From: Clostridiales bacterium
GTDB taxonomy: Bacteria > Bacillota > Clostridia > Christensenellales > Aristaeellaceae
Assembly (NCBI GenBank): GCA_015056305.1
Contig: SVGO01000006.1
Span: forward strand, 1-50,779
DNA length: 50,779 nt
Direction of reading: 5' to 3'
Positions 15,953-25,631 of the stretch are shown in pieces. The position numbers were made by a program, and so were the translations under genes. Positions within the stretch are counted from its first letter, which is position 1; each line of letters begins with the position of its first letter. The notes under the pieces were generated by a model. It had not been told where the DNA came from and ran no database searches. It saw nothing but the letters and a program-made list of their open reading frames with translations.

Positions 15953-17095
15953 TCAGGCTTTCAGCTTTTTCAGGCTCATCACAGACGGAATCACCGCAAT
16001 GAGCGCGCAGAGCGTGACCATCGCGCTTACGCCGAAGCGATCCACGATCGCGCCCGCGCACATCAGGCTGATCACGCCGGAGAAGCTGGAAAACACCGCG
16101 TCGGAGAGATTATGGCCCAGATTGCGCAGGTCCTCGCTGACGAACCGCTCCGTCACCTCGCGCATCGTCACCAGCAGCACACCGTAGGCCACATTGTAAA
16201 AGAAGCTGCCGGCAAAGATCATCGCAGGCGACGCGGCAAAGCGCACCAGCAGAATCGTCGTCAGCGGCAAAAACGCCATCGCCATAAAGCGAATGCGCAG
16301 CGAGAGCAGCGCAAGCAGTCCCGCCATCGCAATAAAGGGCACCTGCGTCAGCGCGCTGACGAACGAATCCAATCCGACATGCGACACGTCGCCGCCCACG
16401 TTTTCCAGCAGGACGATCTTCAGGTTATTGACCGGCGCAATCGCCAGGCCGATCAGAAACAGCAGCACGATCAACCGGCGATACGGCGCGCTGGCAAAGA
16501 GCCGCTTCACGTCCTTCGCGCTCAGGTGCGTCTGCGGAGCGGCGAGCGAATGCGCATCCGGCGCCGCGGCGGCGCACAGGAGCATCAGCAGCATGAATCC
16601 CGTCGCGCACACAGGCATGACCCGATAGCCGAAGCAGCTGATGAGCCTGCCCATGCCCGCGCAGATCACCGCATAAAACAGCGACGGCATGCTGCGGATT
16701 TTGCCGTATATCCCCTGATCGTGGTCATAATGGGAGAGCACCCACGCATCGACATTCGCGCCCTGCGGCTGGAAAAAGAAGCCCAGCAGTGGATAGCACA
16801 CAGAGAGAACCGGCACGTTTCCGGCATGGAAATAGATGATCAGCGTGAGCGCATAGACCACAAGCATGCAGGGAATGAACACGCGCTTGTTGGTCTGATA
16901 TCGGTCGCACATGCCGCCGAAGATCACCGAGCCCATGAACGCGCACATAAGAAAACCCGACAGCAGCAGGCTGACGGTCGTATTGCTCACGCCGCAGCTG
17001 AGCATATAGGCCGAGGCAAAGGCGATAAACGAGGCATGGAAACCCCAGAACATGATTTCCAGAGCGGAAAAGAGCGCAAAAAACTTTCGATTCAT
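15953..17095 (-). CDS. Major facilitator superfamily permease
   Basis: 380 residues with about 12 hydrophobic segments. The loop after helix 2 reads GGMCDRYQTNKRV, the MFS motif A-like G-x-x-x-D-R. The N-terminus starts MNRKFFALFSALEIMFWGFH with no cleavable signal. No cargo can be predicted, although the overall layout resembles nucleoside-permease-like or sugar-permease-like MFS proteins of Clostridia. It appears to be a single-gene unit between ClC and a small anchored protein. Confidence 0.82.
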   Translation of the reverse strand: MNRKFFALFSALEIMFWGFHASFIAFASAYMLSCGVSNTTVSLLLSGFLMCAFMGSVIFGGMCDRYQTNKRVFIPCMLVVYALTLIIYFHAGNVPVLSVCYPLLGFFFQPQGANVDAWVLSHYDHDQGIYGKIRSMPSLFYAVICAGMGRLISCFGYRVMPVCATGFMLLMLLCAAAAPDAHSLAAPQTHLSAKDVKRLFASAPYRRLIVLLFLIGLAIAPVNNLKIVLLENVGGDVSHVGLDSFVSALTQVPFIAMAGLLALLSLRIRFMAMAFLPLTTILLVRFAASPAMIFAGSFFYNVAYGVLLVTMREVTERFVSEDLRNLGHNLSDAVFSSFSGVISLMCAGAIVDRFGVSAMVTLCALIAVIPSVMSLKKLKA

Positions 17096-17200
17096 ATGAT
17101 CCTTTTTTCTTCCTTCGCTGATGAATTGATGAGCGTTGATTTTATTCTTCTGTAAACGCCGTTTTCCTTCCTGTTTTTTCAGGCAAAGAAAGAAAACTGA

Positions 17201-17231
17201 AAAAGCCGGACTGACATGCAGTCCGGCTTTT
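17201..17231 (-). terminator. Intrinsic terminator of the small anchored-protein gene
   Basis: AAAAGCCGGACT / AGTCCGGCTTTT with a GACATGC loop. It lies downstream of the 17293-17706 gene and upstream of the MFS gene, both on the minus strand. Confidence 0.88.
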
Positions 17232-17292
17232 GATCGCTATTCGCACTGCCTATACAGCGCACCCCTGTTTCTGCTTGATAAATTGGAATTGG

Positions 17293-17706
17293 TCAATCCG
17301 TTTTTTCAAATGAAACAAACTCAATTTGAAGATGGTTTTTCTTGTGTCGGGAAATAGAAAGCATCAGTTCGTAATTCTCTATTGTGCCATCCTCATTTAC
17401 ACATTGGAATTTCATTACCCCTTCCCCCTCCGATAAAGCAATTATGTGGAATTCTGAAACAGTTTCAGTTTCAACATCATAATCGCTTGCATAGCACTCA
17501 GCGGTCTGCGTAATTGACCATTTTTTGCTATTGTTATCATTATTCAAATCTAATACTAGTGAACCACCATCACCACACATTGCTGAGTAATTCTCACCAT
17601 CAACTTCAAATGTTTTTGGCTTATATGGCTGATGAAGGACAAGCGCCGCTACAGCAACGATGACAATTAATGCAATGACCCAAATTATAGATAATTTCTT
17701 TTTCAT
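17293..17706 (-). CDS. Small membrane-anchored extracytoplasmic protein, unknown
   Basis: 137 residues, starting MKKKLSIIWVIALIVIVAVA (one N-terminal anchor), then a beta-rich outer domain with Cys residues (SAMCGDGGSL, TAECYASDY, KFQCVNEDG). I choose the ATG at 17706, eight bases after AAAGGGG, rather than 17754. It is noticeably more AT-rich than its neighbours, so it may be acquired. The pattern of an F-x-x-x-A-x-x-x-G-x-G stretch near IIALSEGEGVMKF faintly recalls chagasin-type (I42) protease inhibitors, but I would not rely on that. Confidence 0.7.
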   Translation of the reverse strand: MKKKLSIIWVIALIVIVAVAALVLHQPYKPKTFEVDGENYSAMCGDGGSLVLDLNNDNNSKKWSITQTAECYASDYDVETETVSEFHIIALSEGEGVMKFQCVNEDGTIENYELMLSISRHKKNHLQIEFVSFEKTD

Positions 17707-17829
17707 AGGCATAACCCCTTTATCAAATTCAAGTTTACCGGCCTGTTTATTCACATACTATCACACGAAAGTCAATACCACAAGAACAGTCACAGCAGAT
17801 TTGCCTGCCGTGACTGTCAGCTGTTTGAA

Positions 17830-17858
17830 AAAACCCCACCGGTCTCCCGGCGGGGCTT
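17830..17858 (-). terminator. Intrinsic terminator of the CNNM/CorC-type gene
   Basis: CCCCACCGG / CCGGCGGGG with one mismatch and a short loop; the minus strand continues TTTTTTC. It lies just past the stop codon of the gene ending at 17865. Confidence 0.8.
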
Positions 17859-17864
17859 TGTGTG

Positions 17865-19142
17865 TTATTTTTCGTCCTTCTCGGCCTTGTCGCCCACGGG
17901 ATTCTCCCTCAGGCGAACCTCGAGCACGCGGCGGTGCGCCGCGCGGGTCACCTCGCCGTCGTAGCGGTCGATGGTGAACTTATCGCCGACCTTGGGCAGG
18001 CGGCTGGTCGCCTCCTGCACCAGACCGCTGACGGTCATGGAGGAAATCTCCTCGTCCTCGGGGATGGAGAGCTCCTCATACAGGTCCGCAACGCTCGCCG
18101 AGCCGGCAACCAGCCAGCTGCCGTCCGCCTGCTGTCGGAATTCCTCGATCGCCTCGTCGTGCTCATCCCAGATTTCGCCGACAAGCTCCTCGATGATATC
18201 CTCCAGCGTCACGATGCCGGACGTGCCGCCGTATTCATCGACGACGACGGCCAGATGATGCTGCTCCTCCTTGAGCTGGCGAAGCAGCTCGGAGATCTGC
18301 GTAGTCTTGGTGGTATACATCGCCGCGCCGAGAATCTTGGAGATGTCCGTCTGCTTCTTGCGCAGGGCGGCATGGAAGTCCTTCTCGTGGATGACGCCGA
18401 TGATGTTGTCTATGGTTTCATGGTAGACGGGCAGGCGGGAATAGCCGCTCGTTTCAAACGTCAGCGCCAGCTCCTCCATCGTGTCCTCGTCCGAGACGGC
18501 GACCACGTCCACGCGCGGGGTCAGAATCTGGCCAACCTCCACGTCGTCAAACTCGATCGCGCTGCGGATGAGCTCGCTCTCGTGATCGGTGAGCTCGCCG
18601 TCGCTCTCCGCCTCGCCGACCATCGTCAGCAGCTCCGCGTCGGTGACAACGTCGATCTCGCCGCCGCCGAAGAAGCGGGAGATGAGCTTCTTCCACGCGC
18701 CAAACAGGAAATTCAGCGGCGTGAAGAGCACAATGAGCAGATTCAGCACCGGGGCGCTGAAGATCGCGAACTTCTCGGGCATCTCCTTGGCCAGGCTCTT
18801 GGGCGTGATCTCGCCGAAGATGAGCACGACGATCGTGATCACCGCCGTGGATACCGTCGGGCCGTAGCTTCCGCCGAGCAGGCGGGTAAACAGAACCGTG
18901 CCCAGAGAGGACATGGTGATATTGACAATGTTGTTGCCGATGAGGATCGTGGACAGGAGGCTGTCATAGCGCTTGGACAGCGCAAGCACCTTCCTGGCCT
19001 GAGCGTCACCGGATTCGGCGCGGCTCTTGAGGCGGATCTGATTCAGCGAGGAATACGCGGTTTCGGACGCGGAGAAAAAGGCCGACATAAAGACCAGAAT
19101 CACCAGCGTAACCAGCATAACCGTACTACTGCCATCGTCCAT
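17865..19142 (-). CDS. CNNM/CorC-HlyC family membrane protein (DUF21, CBS pair, CorC_HlyC)
   Basis: About 425 residues. The N-terminal DUF21 membrane domain contains FMSAFFSASETAYSSLNQIR and VLIFGEITPKSLAKE. Two CBS domains follow (QILTPRVDVVAVSDEDT; later ISKILGAAMYTTKTTQ), then the CorC_HlyC domain with VVVDEYGGTSGIVTLEDIIE. The family is linked to Mg2+/Na+ transport and often annotated hemolysin C. The start is uncertain: MDDGSSTVML at 19142 fits the family best, but neither it nor 19211 has a strong ribosome binding site. Confidence 0.9.
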   Translation of the reverse strand: MDDGSSTVMLVTLVILVFMSAFFSASETAYSSLNQIRLKSRAESGDAQARKVLALSKRYDSLLSTILIGNNIVNITMSSLGTVLFTRLLGGSYGPTVSTAVITIVVLIFGEITPKSLAKEMPEKFAIFSAPVLNLLIVLFTPLNFLFGAWKKLISRFFGGGEIDVVTDAELLTMVGEAESDGELTDHESELIRSAIEFDDVEVGQILTPRVDVVAVSDEDTMEELALTFETSGYSRLPVYHETIDNIIGVIHEKDFHAALRKKQTDISKILGAAMYTTKTTQISELLRQLKEEQHHLAVVVDEYGGTSGIVTLEDIIEELVGEIWDEHDEAIEEFRQQADGSWLVAGSASVADLYEELSIPEDEEISSMTVSGLVQEATSRLPKVGDKFTIDRYDGEVTRAAHRRVLEVRLRENPVGDKAEKDEK

Positions 19143-19311
19143 GGGGAAACTTTCAACTCTGCTTTCTGTGTGGATTCTGATATCCTGCGGATCTTTCCGC
19201 AGAAATATCATTGGTATATCATACCATGTTTTGTTCCGATTTGCAACAAAGCCAAAGGATCTTCACGTCTGACCCGGACGCTTTCTTCTTCGAGCAGAGC
19301 CTCTGACACAG

Positions 19312-19566
19312 GGGATACGTTGGGCTGCAATTGATAAACCCTCAAACCTATACAATAACCGTCCGGGGAACTCGCATAGTCGCGATGTTCCATCGCTCCT
19401 TGCGATTCCCGACGTTCCGCCTGCCTGTTTCGGTCCAGGAACAGTAATGGTCGCGCAAGCGCTCCCTTACAGTTCCGATCTCCATCTCGCTGTTTCGCCC
19501 ACTGGGCGCGCGAGATTCCGATCCCACTGGGCGCGGCAGGCTCCAGTCCCCTTCTTCGCTTCGCGG
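19312..19566. repeat. Dispersed intergenic repeat, copy 5 (longest form)
   Basis: Opens with GGATACGTTGGGCTGC and closes with CCCCTTCTTCGCTTCGCGG. Between them are related but shuffled modules (GGGGAACTCGCATAGTCGCG, GCGATTCCCGACGTTCCGCC, GGGCGCGGCAGGCTCC) also seen in copy 3. It occupies the gap 19212-19579, where I see no gene. Confidence 0.7.
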
Positions 19567-19579
19567 CGGTTTTAAGTGA

Positions 19580-21553
19580 TTACCAAAGGGGATTTTCAAG
19601 GCTCCCCCGGCTGGCAAACGGGCCCGGCGCGACGCCCATGCCCCTGTGATCGCCGAAGTAATCCCGATCGAACGTGATCGCGGTGCCGTCCGCGCTTTCA
19701 AAGCGCTGATCCGGCTCAAAGGCATGGCCCAGCGTATCGCTGTCGATCATGGAGCAGGCAAATCCGTCGATAAAGTCAAAGAGATTGGTCTTCATATACG
19801 GCTTGCCGTCTCTCTGGCAAAGCTCCATCTCCACCTTGGCGTCCTCGCAGACGATATTGTGCTTTTCCTTTGCCCATGCCTTCGCGCCGGAGAGATACGC
19901 GTTGCCGCCTGCCCATACCGGCAGATGGCTGAAGTGGTACTTCTCCAGCTTGCCCATATCCGGGCGCGCGACGTCCAGATCGAACCAGCTGATCCATTCC
20001 TCATAGGTCGGATATTCGTCAAAGCACCACGTGCCGCTCAGACGCTCGTGCTCCCTCGGTGCGCCGCGTACGACCGGCGCATCCGCCGGCCAGCCCTGCA
20101 CGAAGATATTATTATAGAAGCGGTCGTCGCCGTGCAGGATCGTCATGAAGCCGGCGACCTCCGTCCTGTGGCGGATATGATAGGGCGTATAGCGCCAGGT
20201 CGTGCCGTCGCCCACGAACGTCAGCGGGCCCATCATCAGATTATGCACCAGCGCGACGCCCTGCGTCGCCAGGCGCACGGACGCCTTGGAGAGCATGATG
20301 TTGTTGTCGATGAGCGTCGGACCATGGCTGACCTCGATGAATATATCCTGGCTCTCCATGCCGCCCTCGGCCCATGTGCAACAGTCCGGACGGTGGTTGT
20401 CGTGCAGCAGGTTCTGCGTGATGCGCGTGCCCTGCGCCTCCCAGTCGCACCAGATGCCCATCGTGCTGTGATGGATATGGTTGCGGCGGAAGAGCACGTC
20501 GATGGCGGCATGCAGCTTGATGCCGGCGATCTCCGCGCCGCCGAGCTCCTGCATGTTGTTGATGTGGTGAATGTGGTTGTCCTCGATCACCGAGAACACG
20601 CAGCCCATGCGGCCGACGATGCCCGTCTGCTCGCAGTGATGGATGTGGCAGCGGCGCACGATATGCGAGCCGACCTTCTCCTTGAGCCAGCCGTGATACT
20701 GGCCGCGGCAGACCGCGTCGCGCTCCATCTGCGTCGGACTCTTGACATGCTTGGTCGTAAAGTAGTGGTCGTTCTCCTCGTCGTAGTACTTGCCCAGCGA
20801 GATGCCGTTGCACTTGCTGTTGGAAATATCGCAGTCCTCGATGATCCAGCCCTTGCTCCAGTGCGGGCCGACCATGCCATCCTGGAAGGCGGCGGGCGGA
20901 GACCACGTGGTCGCAGCCTTTTCAACCTTGAATCCACTCAGCGTGATATAGCCCCTGCCCGTCTCGCTCGGGAAGAAGCAGCGGCGGCGGACGTTGATCT
21001 CGGTCTTCTGCGTATTGGGATCAATATTCTGGAAGTTGGCGTAGATCAGCGTCGAGCCGCTTTCCTGCACAGCAAACCACTTGTACACGGAATACTCCGG
21101 CTCCCAGGACGGCTTGTACACCTCGCCCTCGATGCACTCCTCAAGGCTTTCCGCCTCATAGAGCATCCTGTCGTTCAGATAGACCGCGCCGCTGTGGCGC
21201 ACGGACGGCGCAAAGTACCAATCGCCGAAGACCTCGGTGGTATAGGGATTGTAATCGCCGAAGATGCCGTTGTCCACGCGGATCGTCCACAGGCCATTTT
21301 CCTGCTTCTGCCAGCCGGTGACGACCTCTGCGCCGGTGATCACCGCGCCCAGCGGCACCTCGGAGCGATAGATGATCCGGTTTTCCTCCGTGCCGCCGTG
21401 CTTCGGATTCACGTATTCGCGGTAAACGCCCGGCGCGACGACAACCTCATCGCCCGGCAGCGCCACGGCCGCCGCATCGCTGATCCAGCGGAAGGGACGC
21501 TCTTTGCTTCCGTTTCCCTCGCGGGGCGCATGCTGATTGACGTAGTAAATCAT
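19580..21553 (-). CDS. Glycoside hydrolase family 120 beta-xylosidase
   Basis: 657 residues forming a right-handed beta-helix. The match to GH120 (Thermoanaerobacterium XylC type) is strong throughout: VVVAPGVYREYVNPKHGG, SKGWIIEDCDISNSKCNGIS, IAGIKLHAAIDVLFRRNHIH. The catalytic pair is visible: Asp370 in CDWEAQGTR (nucleophile equivalent) and Glu407 in FIEVSHGP (acid/base equivalent). It releases xylose from the non-reducing ends of xylo-oligosaccharides. There is no signal peptide, so it acts in the cytoplasm on imported oligosaccharides. It begins 13 bases after the GH31 stop, as the second gene of the operon. Confidence 0.9.
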   Translation of the reverse strand: MIYYVNQHAPREGNGSKERPFRWISDAAAVALPGDEVVVAPGVYREYVNPKHGGTEENRIIYRSEVPLGAVITGAEVVTGWQKQENGLWTIRVDNGIFGDYNPYTTEVFGDWYFAPSVRHSGAVYLNDRMLYEAESLEECIEGEVYKPSWEPEYSVYKWFAVQESGSTLIYANFQNIDPNTQKTEINVRRRCFFPSETGRGYITLSGFKVEKAATTWSPPAAFQDGMVGPHWSKGWIIEDCDISNSKCNGISLGKYYDEENDHYFTTKHVKSPTQMERDAVCRGQYHGWLKEKVGSHIVRRCHIHHCEQTGIVGRMGCVFSVIEDNHIHHINNMQELGGAEIAGIKLHAAIDVLFRRNHIHHSTMGIWCDWEAQGTRITQNLLHDNHRPDCCTWAEGGMESQDIFIEVSHGPTLIDNNIMLSKASVRLATQGVALVHNLMMGPLTFVGDGTTWRYTPYHIRHRTEVAGFMTILHGDDRFYNNIFVQGWPADAPVVRGAPREHERLSGTWCFDEYPTYEEWISWFDLDVARPDMGKLEKYHFSHLPVWAGGNAYLSGAKAWAKEKHNIVCEDAKVEMELCQRDGKPYMKTNLFDFIDGFACSMIDSDTLGHAFEPDQRFESADGTAITFDRDYFGDHRGMGVAPGPFASRGSLENPLW

Positions 21554-21566
21554 GGCTATTCCTCCT

Positions 21567-23546
21567 TTACAGCCTCTTCATCACCGGGATAATATCCAGC
21601 GGCGCAGGCACGGTGACCCATCTGCCGCCCTCGAGGATTTCGTTTGTATCGATGTTGAGCCACTTTCCCTCGGGCAGATAGACGTCCATCTCGCTCACGC
21701 CCGACTGCATCACCGGCGCGACGAGATAATCCGGGCCGAACATATACTGCGTCTCGATCTCCCAGCAATTCTTGTCCTGCGGAAAATCATAGAACATGGG
21801 CCGCATCACCGGCGCGCCTGTCTCATGCGTGTGTTCCATCTGCGCGCGGATATAGGGACGCAGGCTTTCGCGCAGCGCCATGTACTTTTTGCAGATCTCG
21901 TAAACTTCCTCGCCGTAGCTCCAGACCTCGTTGTCCGCGCCGGAGACGCACATGCCGCCGCCATGGTCGCTCATCGGCGGACGGTCGTGCGGCTCGCGGT
22001 CGCCGTGCAGGCGCATCACCGGGCAGAAACAGCCCCAGGCAAACCAGCGGGCAAAGAGCTCGCGGAAGGCCGGGTCGTTCGGGTTGCCGCCGTGGAAGCC
22101 GCCGATATCCGTCGTCCACCACGGGATGCCCGCCATGCCCATATTCAGGCCCGCGGCGAGCTGATTGCGGAAGCTGCCAAAGCTGGAGGCGATATCGCCG
22201 CTCCACACCAGCGCGCCATAGCGCGCAGAGCCCGCCCACGCGCAGCGCAGCAGATTGACGATCTTCTCGTTGCCCTCGGCGCGCATGCCGTCGTAGAAGC
22301 CCTTGGCATACATCACCGGATAGAGATTGCCAACCTGCAGATTGCTGCCCAGGAAGTAGCGGTAGTTGTCAAAGTCATAGACGCTGTATTCCGGCTCGGC
22401 CTCGTCCAGCCAGAAGAGCTTCACGCCCTTGTCGTAGTAGTTGCGCTTGGCCGTCTGCCAGACGTACTCGCGGCTCTCCGGGTTCGTCGCATCGAAGAAC
22501 GTGCAGTTGCCCAGGAATTCCATCGTCGTCTTCACGCCACGCTCGCTGTGCACCAGCAATCCCCGATCCCACATCGGCTGGAAGTTTTCGCTCAGCCTGT
22601 CGACCGTCGGCCAGACGGAAACCATCAGCGCGATGCCCATCTCATCGAGCTCGCGGATCATCGCCTCCGGGTCCGGCCAGTATTCCAGATCAAACTTCCA
22701 GTCGCCCTGCAGCGGCCAGTGGAAGAAGTCCACGACGATCACGTCGATGGGCAGATTTCTGCGCTTGTATTCGCGCGCGACATGAAGCAGCTCGTCCTGC
22801 GTCAGATACCTCAGCTTGCACTGCCAGAAGCCCATGCCGTATTCCGGCATCATCGGCGGCAGGCCTGTCGCCTTCATATAGGCTTCGTGGATCTGCGCGG
22901 GCGTATCGCCGCTCGTGATCCAGTAATCCAGCCCCTTGGTGGCGTGCGCCTTCCAGACGGTCATGTTCTTGCCGAAGGTCACCTCGCCGATCGCCGGATT
23001 ATTCCACAAAAAGCCGTATCCCTTGCTGGAGATCACAAACGGCACGCTCGCCTGTGAATTGCGGTGCGCCAGTTCCAGCGTGCAGCCCTTCACGTCCAGG
23101 CAGTCCTGCTGATACTGGCCCATGCCGAAGAGCTTTTCGTTTCGGTCGGATTCAAAGCGCGCCGTCAGCTTGTAATCGCCGCCTCTCAGGCCTTTGAATT
23201 CGCGGCCCTCGATCTCCAGCGCGGAGCAGTCCTCGCTGGTCACGTCGCGGCGGTTGCGCGCGAATTCCTCCAGCAGCACGTCTCCCTTCTGGTTATAGAA
23301 GATCAGCTTGCCGCCCCTGGTGATCTCGGCGCGGATGCGGCCATTACAGATAGAAGCCGTTTCGCCGCCAATCGTGATTTCCGCCTTGCCTTCCGGCTTT
23401 TCAAGCAGCGCGCCGTCGCGCCCCTCCAGCTCGCAGCCATACTGCACCGCACGCACGCGCAGCGCGTTTTCGCCCCATGCTTCCACGCACAGCGTCTCCC
23501 CGGCAAACCGGCGGATCAGCCTGCCTGCATCGTCGATCCTGAACAT
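21567..23546 (-). CDS. Glycoside hydrolase family 31 (alpha-xylosidase-like)
   Basis: 659 residues. The GH31 nucleophile motif is LFWLDEAEPEYS and the acid/base region is LVWSGDIASSFGSF, followed by GIPWWTTDIGGFHGG. The N-terminal beta-sandwich precedes the barrel, and the length is normal. DEAEPE rather than the maltase-type WNDMNE motif, together with the adjacent GH120 gene, points to alpha-xylosidase activity on xyloglucan or xylan fragments; alpha-glucosidase cannot be excluded. No signal peptide, so cytoplasmic. It is the first gene of the operon. A lone TATAAT (minus strand, near 23614-23619) without a good -35 suggests activator-dependent transcription. Confidence 0.92.
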   Translation of the reverse strand: MFRIDDAGRLIRRFAGETLCVEAWGENALRVRAVQYGCELEGRDGALLEKPEGKAEITIGGETASICNGRIRAEITRGGKLIFYNQKGDVLLEEFARNRRDVTSEDCSALEIEGREFKGLRGGDYKLTARFESDRNEKLFGMGQYQQDCLDVKGCTLELAHRNSQASVPFVISSKGYGFLWNNPAIGEVTFGKNMTVWKAHATKGLDYWITSGDTPAQIHEAYMKATGLPPMMPEYGMGFWQCKLRYLTQDELLHVAREYKRRNLPIDVIVVDFFHWPLQGDWKFDLEYWPDPEAMIRELDEMGIALMVSVWPTVDRLSENFQPMWDRGLLVHSERGVKTTMEFLGNCTFFDATNPESREYVWQTAKRNYYDKGVKLFWLDEAEPEYSVYDFDNYRYFLGSNLQVGNLYPVMYAKGFYDGMRAEGNEKIVNLLRCAWAGSARYGALVWSGDIASSFGSFRNQLAAGLNMGMAGIPWWTTDIGGFHGGNPNDPAFRELFARWFAWGCFCPVMRLHGDREPHDRPPMSDHGGGMCVSGADNEVWSYGEEVYEICKKYMALRESLRPYIRAQMEHTHETGAPVMRPMFYDFPQDKNCWEIETQYMFGPDYLVAPVMQSGVSEMDVYLPEGKWLNIDTNEILEGGRWVTVPAPLDIIPVMKRL

Positions 23547-23719
23547 GCTATCATCCTTTCCATCTGTCGGCGGCTGTCATGCACAGCGCTATTTTATTGG
23601 TCGTTATTACTTTTATTATACTGCATGCATGCATCACGCGTACAGGTCTTTTCCTTTAATATTTCATACATCGCTCAGCCTGTTTCAGACCTGCATGCCC
23701 GTTATCTAACAGCCTTCTA

Positions 23720-23748
23720 TTTACATCAGCGCATACATACCCTATAAT
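23720..23748 (+). promoter_or_regulatory. Promoter of the exported flavin reductase gene
   Basis: TTTACA (23720-23725), 17-base spacer, TATAAT (23743-23748), 50 bases before the ATG. The same intergenic gap also contains the self-complementary 12-mer TGCATGCATGCA at 23622-23633 on the GH31 side. Confidence 0.8.
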
Positions 23749-23798
23749 ATGGCTATCAGTTTGCAGAGACAAACTGAAATGAAAGGAGAGAACAAGAC

Positions 23799-25577
23799 AT
23801 GAAAAGACTCGTTTCTCTGGTTCTTTGCCTGTGCATGATGGCGACCATGTTCGTCGCCCCGGCGTATGCCGCCGGCTTCACCGCGGGCACCTATACCGCC
23901 GCTGCGAAGGGCATGAACGGCGACGTCACCGTTGAGGTGACCTTCGCCGAGGATGCGATTGCGGGCGTGAAGGTCGTTTCCCACAGCGAGACCCCGGGCC
24001 TGTCCGATCCGGCGATCGCGGGCATTCCGGCGGCGATCGTGGATGCCCAGTCTCTGGCTGTGGATACCGTGACCGGCGCGACCATCACCAGCAAGGCCAT
24101 CCTGGCCGCCGTGGAAGATGCGGCTGCGCAGGCCGGCGCGGACGTTGCCGCGCTGAAGGCTGTCGCCGCTGCGGATGATGCTGCCGAGAAGGCCGAATCC
24201 GAGCAGACCGCTGACGTGGTCGTGGTCGGCGCGGGCATCGCGGGCCTGAGCGCTGCGCTGGCCGCGAAGAACGCCGGCGCGGACGTCATCCTCATCGACA
24301 AGATGGCGGCCATCGGCGGCACCACGCTGCTGGCGGGCGGCATCCTGGTGAGCGTGGACTCCGAGCTCTTTGCCCAGAATCGTCTGGAGAGCGACAGCCT
24401 CGAGGCGATGATGGCCTACTGGAAGGACCGTCAGGCCAAGAGCGGCGTGGAGAGCGGCTACCCGGATTGGGCGCGCCTGGAGAGCGTGCTCGCCGAAACC
24501 GGCAAGACCGTCGATTGGCTCGTTGCCAACGACGTGCAGTTTGATACCGTGCCGTATGCGGCTTCCTCCGCCTATCCGATGGCGCTGGCCAACGGCGGCG
24601 GCGCGGGCCTGATCGCGATGCTGCAGGCGTCCGTGGAGAGCCGCGGCGTGAAGCTGATCACCGAGTGCAAGGCGACCGAGCTGGTCACCAACGACGCCGG
24701 CGCGGTTGTGGGCGTGAAGGCCGAGACCGCCGATGAGGTCATCACCTTCAAGGCGGACTCCGTCGTGCTGGCGACCGGCGGCATCTCCCAGAATGAGGAA
24801 CTCGTCGCCAAGTACAGCCCGAAGCTCCATCGCGCGGGCCTGGTGCCCACCAGCGCCGTGAGCCATACCGGCGACGGCTTCCTGATGGCGCTGGAGGTTG
24901 GCGCCGGCACGTTTGACGTGTTCGCCACCCCGCTGTTCAACATCACCTTCGATCCGGCGCTGAGCGACAGCACCGGCCTGACCATCTACAGCCAGCTGGG
25001 TGTGAACGCCAACGGCGTGCGCTTTGGCAACGAGGCCGCCGCCGCCGGCTGGGACACCATGGACCACACCGCCTCCGACATGATCCAGGACGCCAACGCG
25101 CCCTTCTGGTACATCTATGACACTGCGGACGAAGCCATCACCGCCGTGCTCGAGGCCGGCGTGGCCGAGGGCGTCGTGGTCAAGGGCGAGACCATCGCCG
25201 ATCTGGCGCGCGAGATGCACGTCTACACCGCCGCGCTCGAGCAGACCTATGCGGATTACAGCGCCATGGTCGCCGCGGGCGAGGATACTGCGTTCGGCAA
25301 GCCGGCCGCGTTCCTCATGCCGCTTGACAAGGCGCCGTACTACGCGGTGAAGGTCTATCCGACGACGTTCGGCTCTGCCGGCGGCGTGACCACCACCGAA
25401 GAGGGCCGCGTAACCCGTCAGGACGGCACCGTGATCGAGGGCCTGTATGCTGCGGGCGAGATGAGCAACCGTTACTTCTACAACGAGAACTACATCCTCG
25501 CCGCTTCCCTGGGCCTGTACAGCACGATGGGCCGCCGCGCAGGCACCGCCGCTGCGCAGGACGCTGCCGCGAAGTAA
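23799..25577 (+). CDS. Exported FMN_bind + FAD-dependent reductase (FrdA/UrdA-like)
   Basis: 592 residues: signal peptide (1-25, ending APAYAA), FMN_bind domain with the flavinylation motif DTVTGAT (Asp89 to Thr95, FMN expected on Thr95), then an FAD_binding_2 reductase with VVGAGIAGLSAALAAKNAG at about 142-160. Relatives are extracellular fumarate, urocanate and other enoate reductases that take electrons from membrane flavoproteins in anaerobic respiration. The C-terminal flavin segment GEMSNRYFYNENYILAASLG differs from the NRLGGN-type sequence of fumarate reductases, so the substrate is probably something else. No apbE is in the window. It is convergent with the two-component system. Confidence 0.9.
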   Translation: MKRLVSLVLCLCMMATMFVAPAYAAGFTAGTYTAAAKGMNGDVTVEVTFAEDAIAGVKVVSHSETPGLSDPAIAGIPAAIVDAQSLAVDTVTGATITSKAILAAVEDAAAQAGADVAALKAVAAADDAAEKAESEQTADVVVVGAGIAGLSAALAAKNAGADVILIDKMAAIGGTTLLAGGILVSVDSELFAQNRLESDSLEAMMAYWKDRQAKSGVESGYPDWARLESVLAETGKTVDWLVANDVQFDTVPYAASSAYPMALANGGGAGLIAMLQASVESRGVKLITECKATELVTNDAGAVVGVKAETADEVITFKADSVVLATGGISQNEELVAKYSPKLHRAGLVPTSAVSHTGDGFLMALEVGAGTFDVFATPLFNITFDPALSDSTGLTIYSQLGVNANGVRFGNEAAAAGWDTMDHTASDMIQDANAPFWYIYDTADEAITAVLEAGVAEGVVVKGETIADLAREMHVYTAALEQTYADYSAMVAAGEDTAFGKPAAFLMPLDKAPYYAVKVYPTTFGSAGGVTTTEEGRVTRQDGTVIEGLYAAGEMSNRYFYNENYILAASLGLYSTMGRRAGTAAAQDAAAK

Positions 25578-25585
25578 TTCTATCT

Positions 25586-25624
25586 AAAAAGACCTTGAAG
25601 GAGCAATCCTTCAAGGTCTTTTTT
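25586..25624. terminator. Bidirectional terminator between the reductase and the kinase
   Basis: A perfect long stem, AAAAGACCTTGAAGGA / TCCTTCAAGGTCTTTT with a GCAA loop, T-rich on both strands. The same stem sequence recurs in the direct repeats at 32.28 and 47.79 kb. Confidence 0.93.
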
Positions 25625-25631
25625 ATGTCCG

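Noticed and set aside
17293-17706. Small anchored protein as a chagasin-type protease inhibitor
   Set aside because: Only a weak pattern match; the characteristic RPW motif near the C-terminus is missing.
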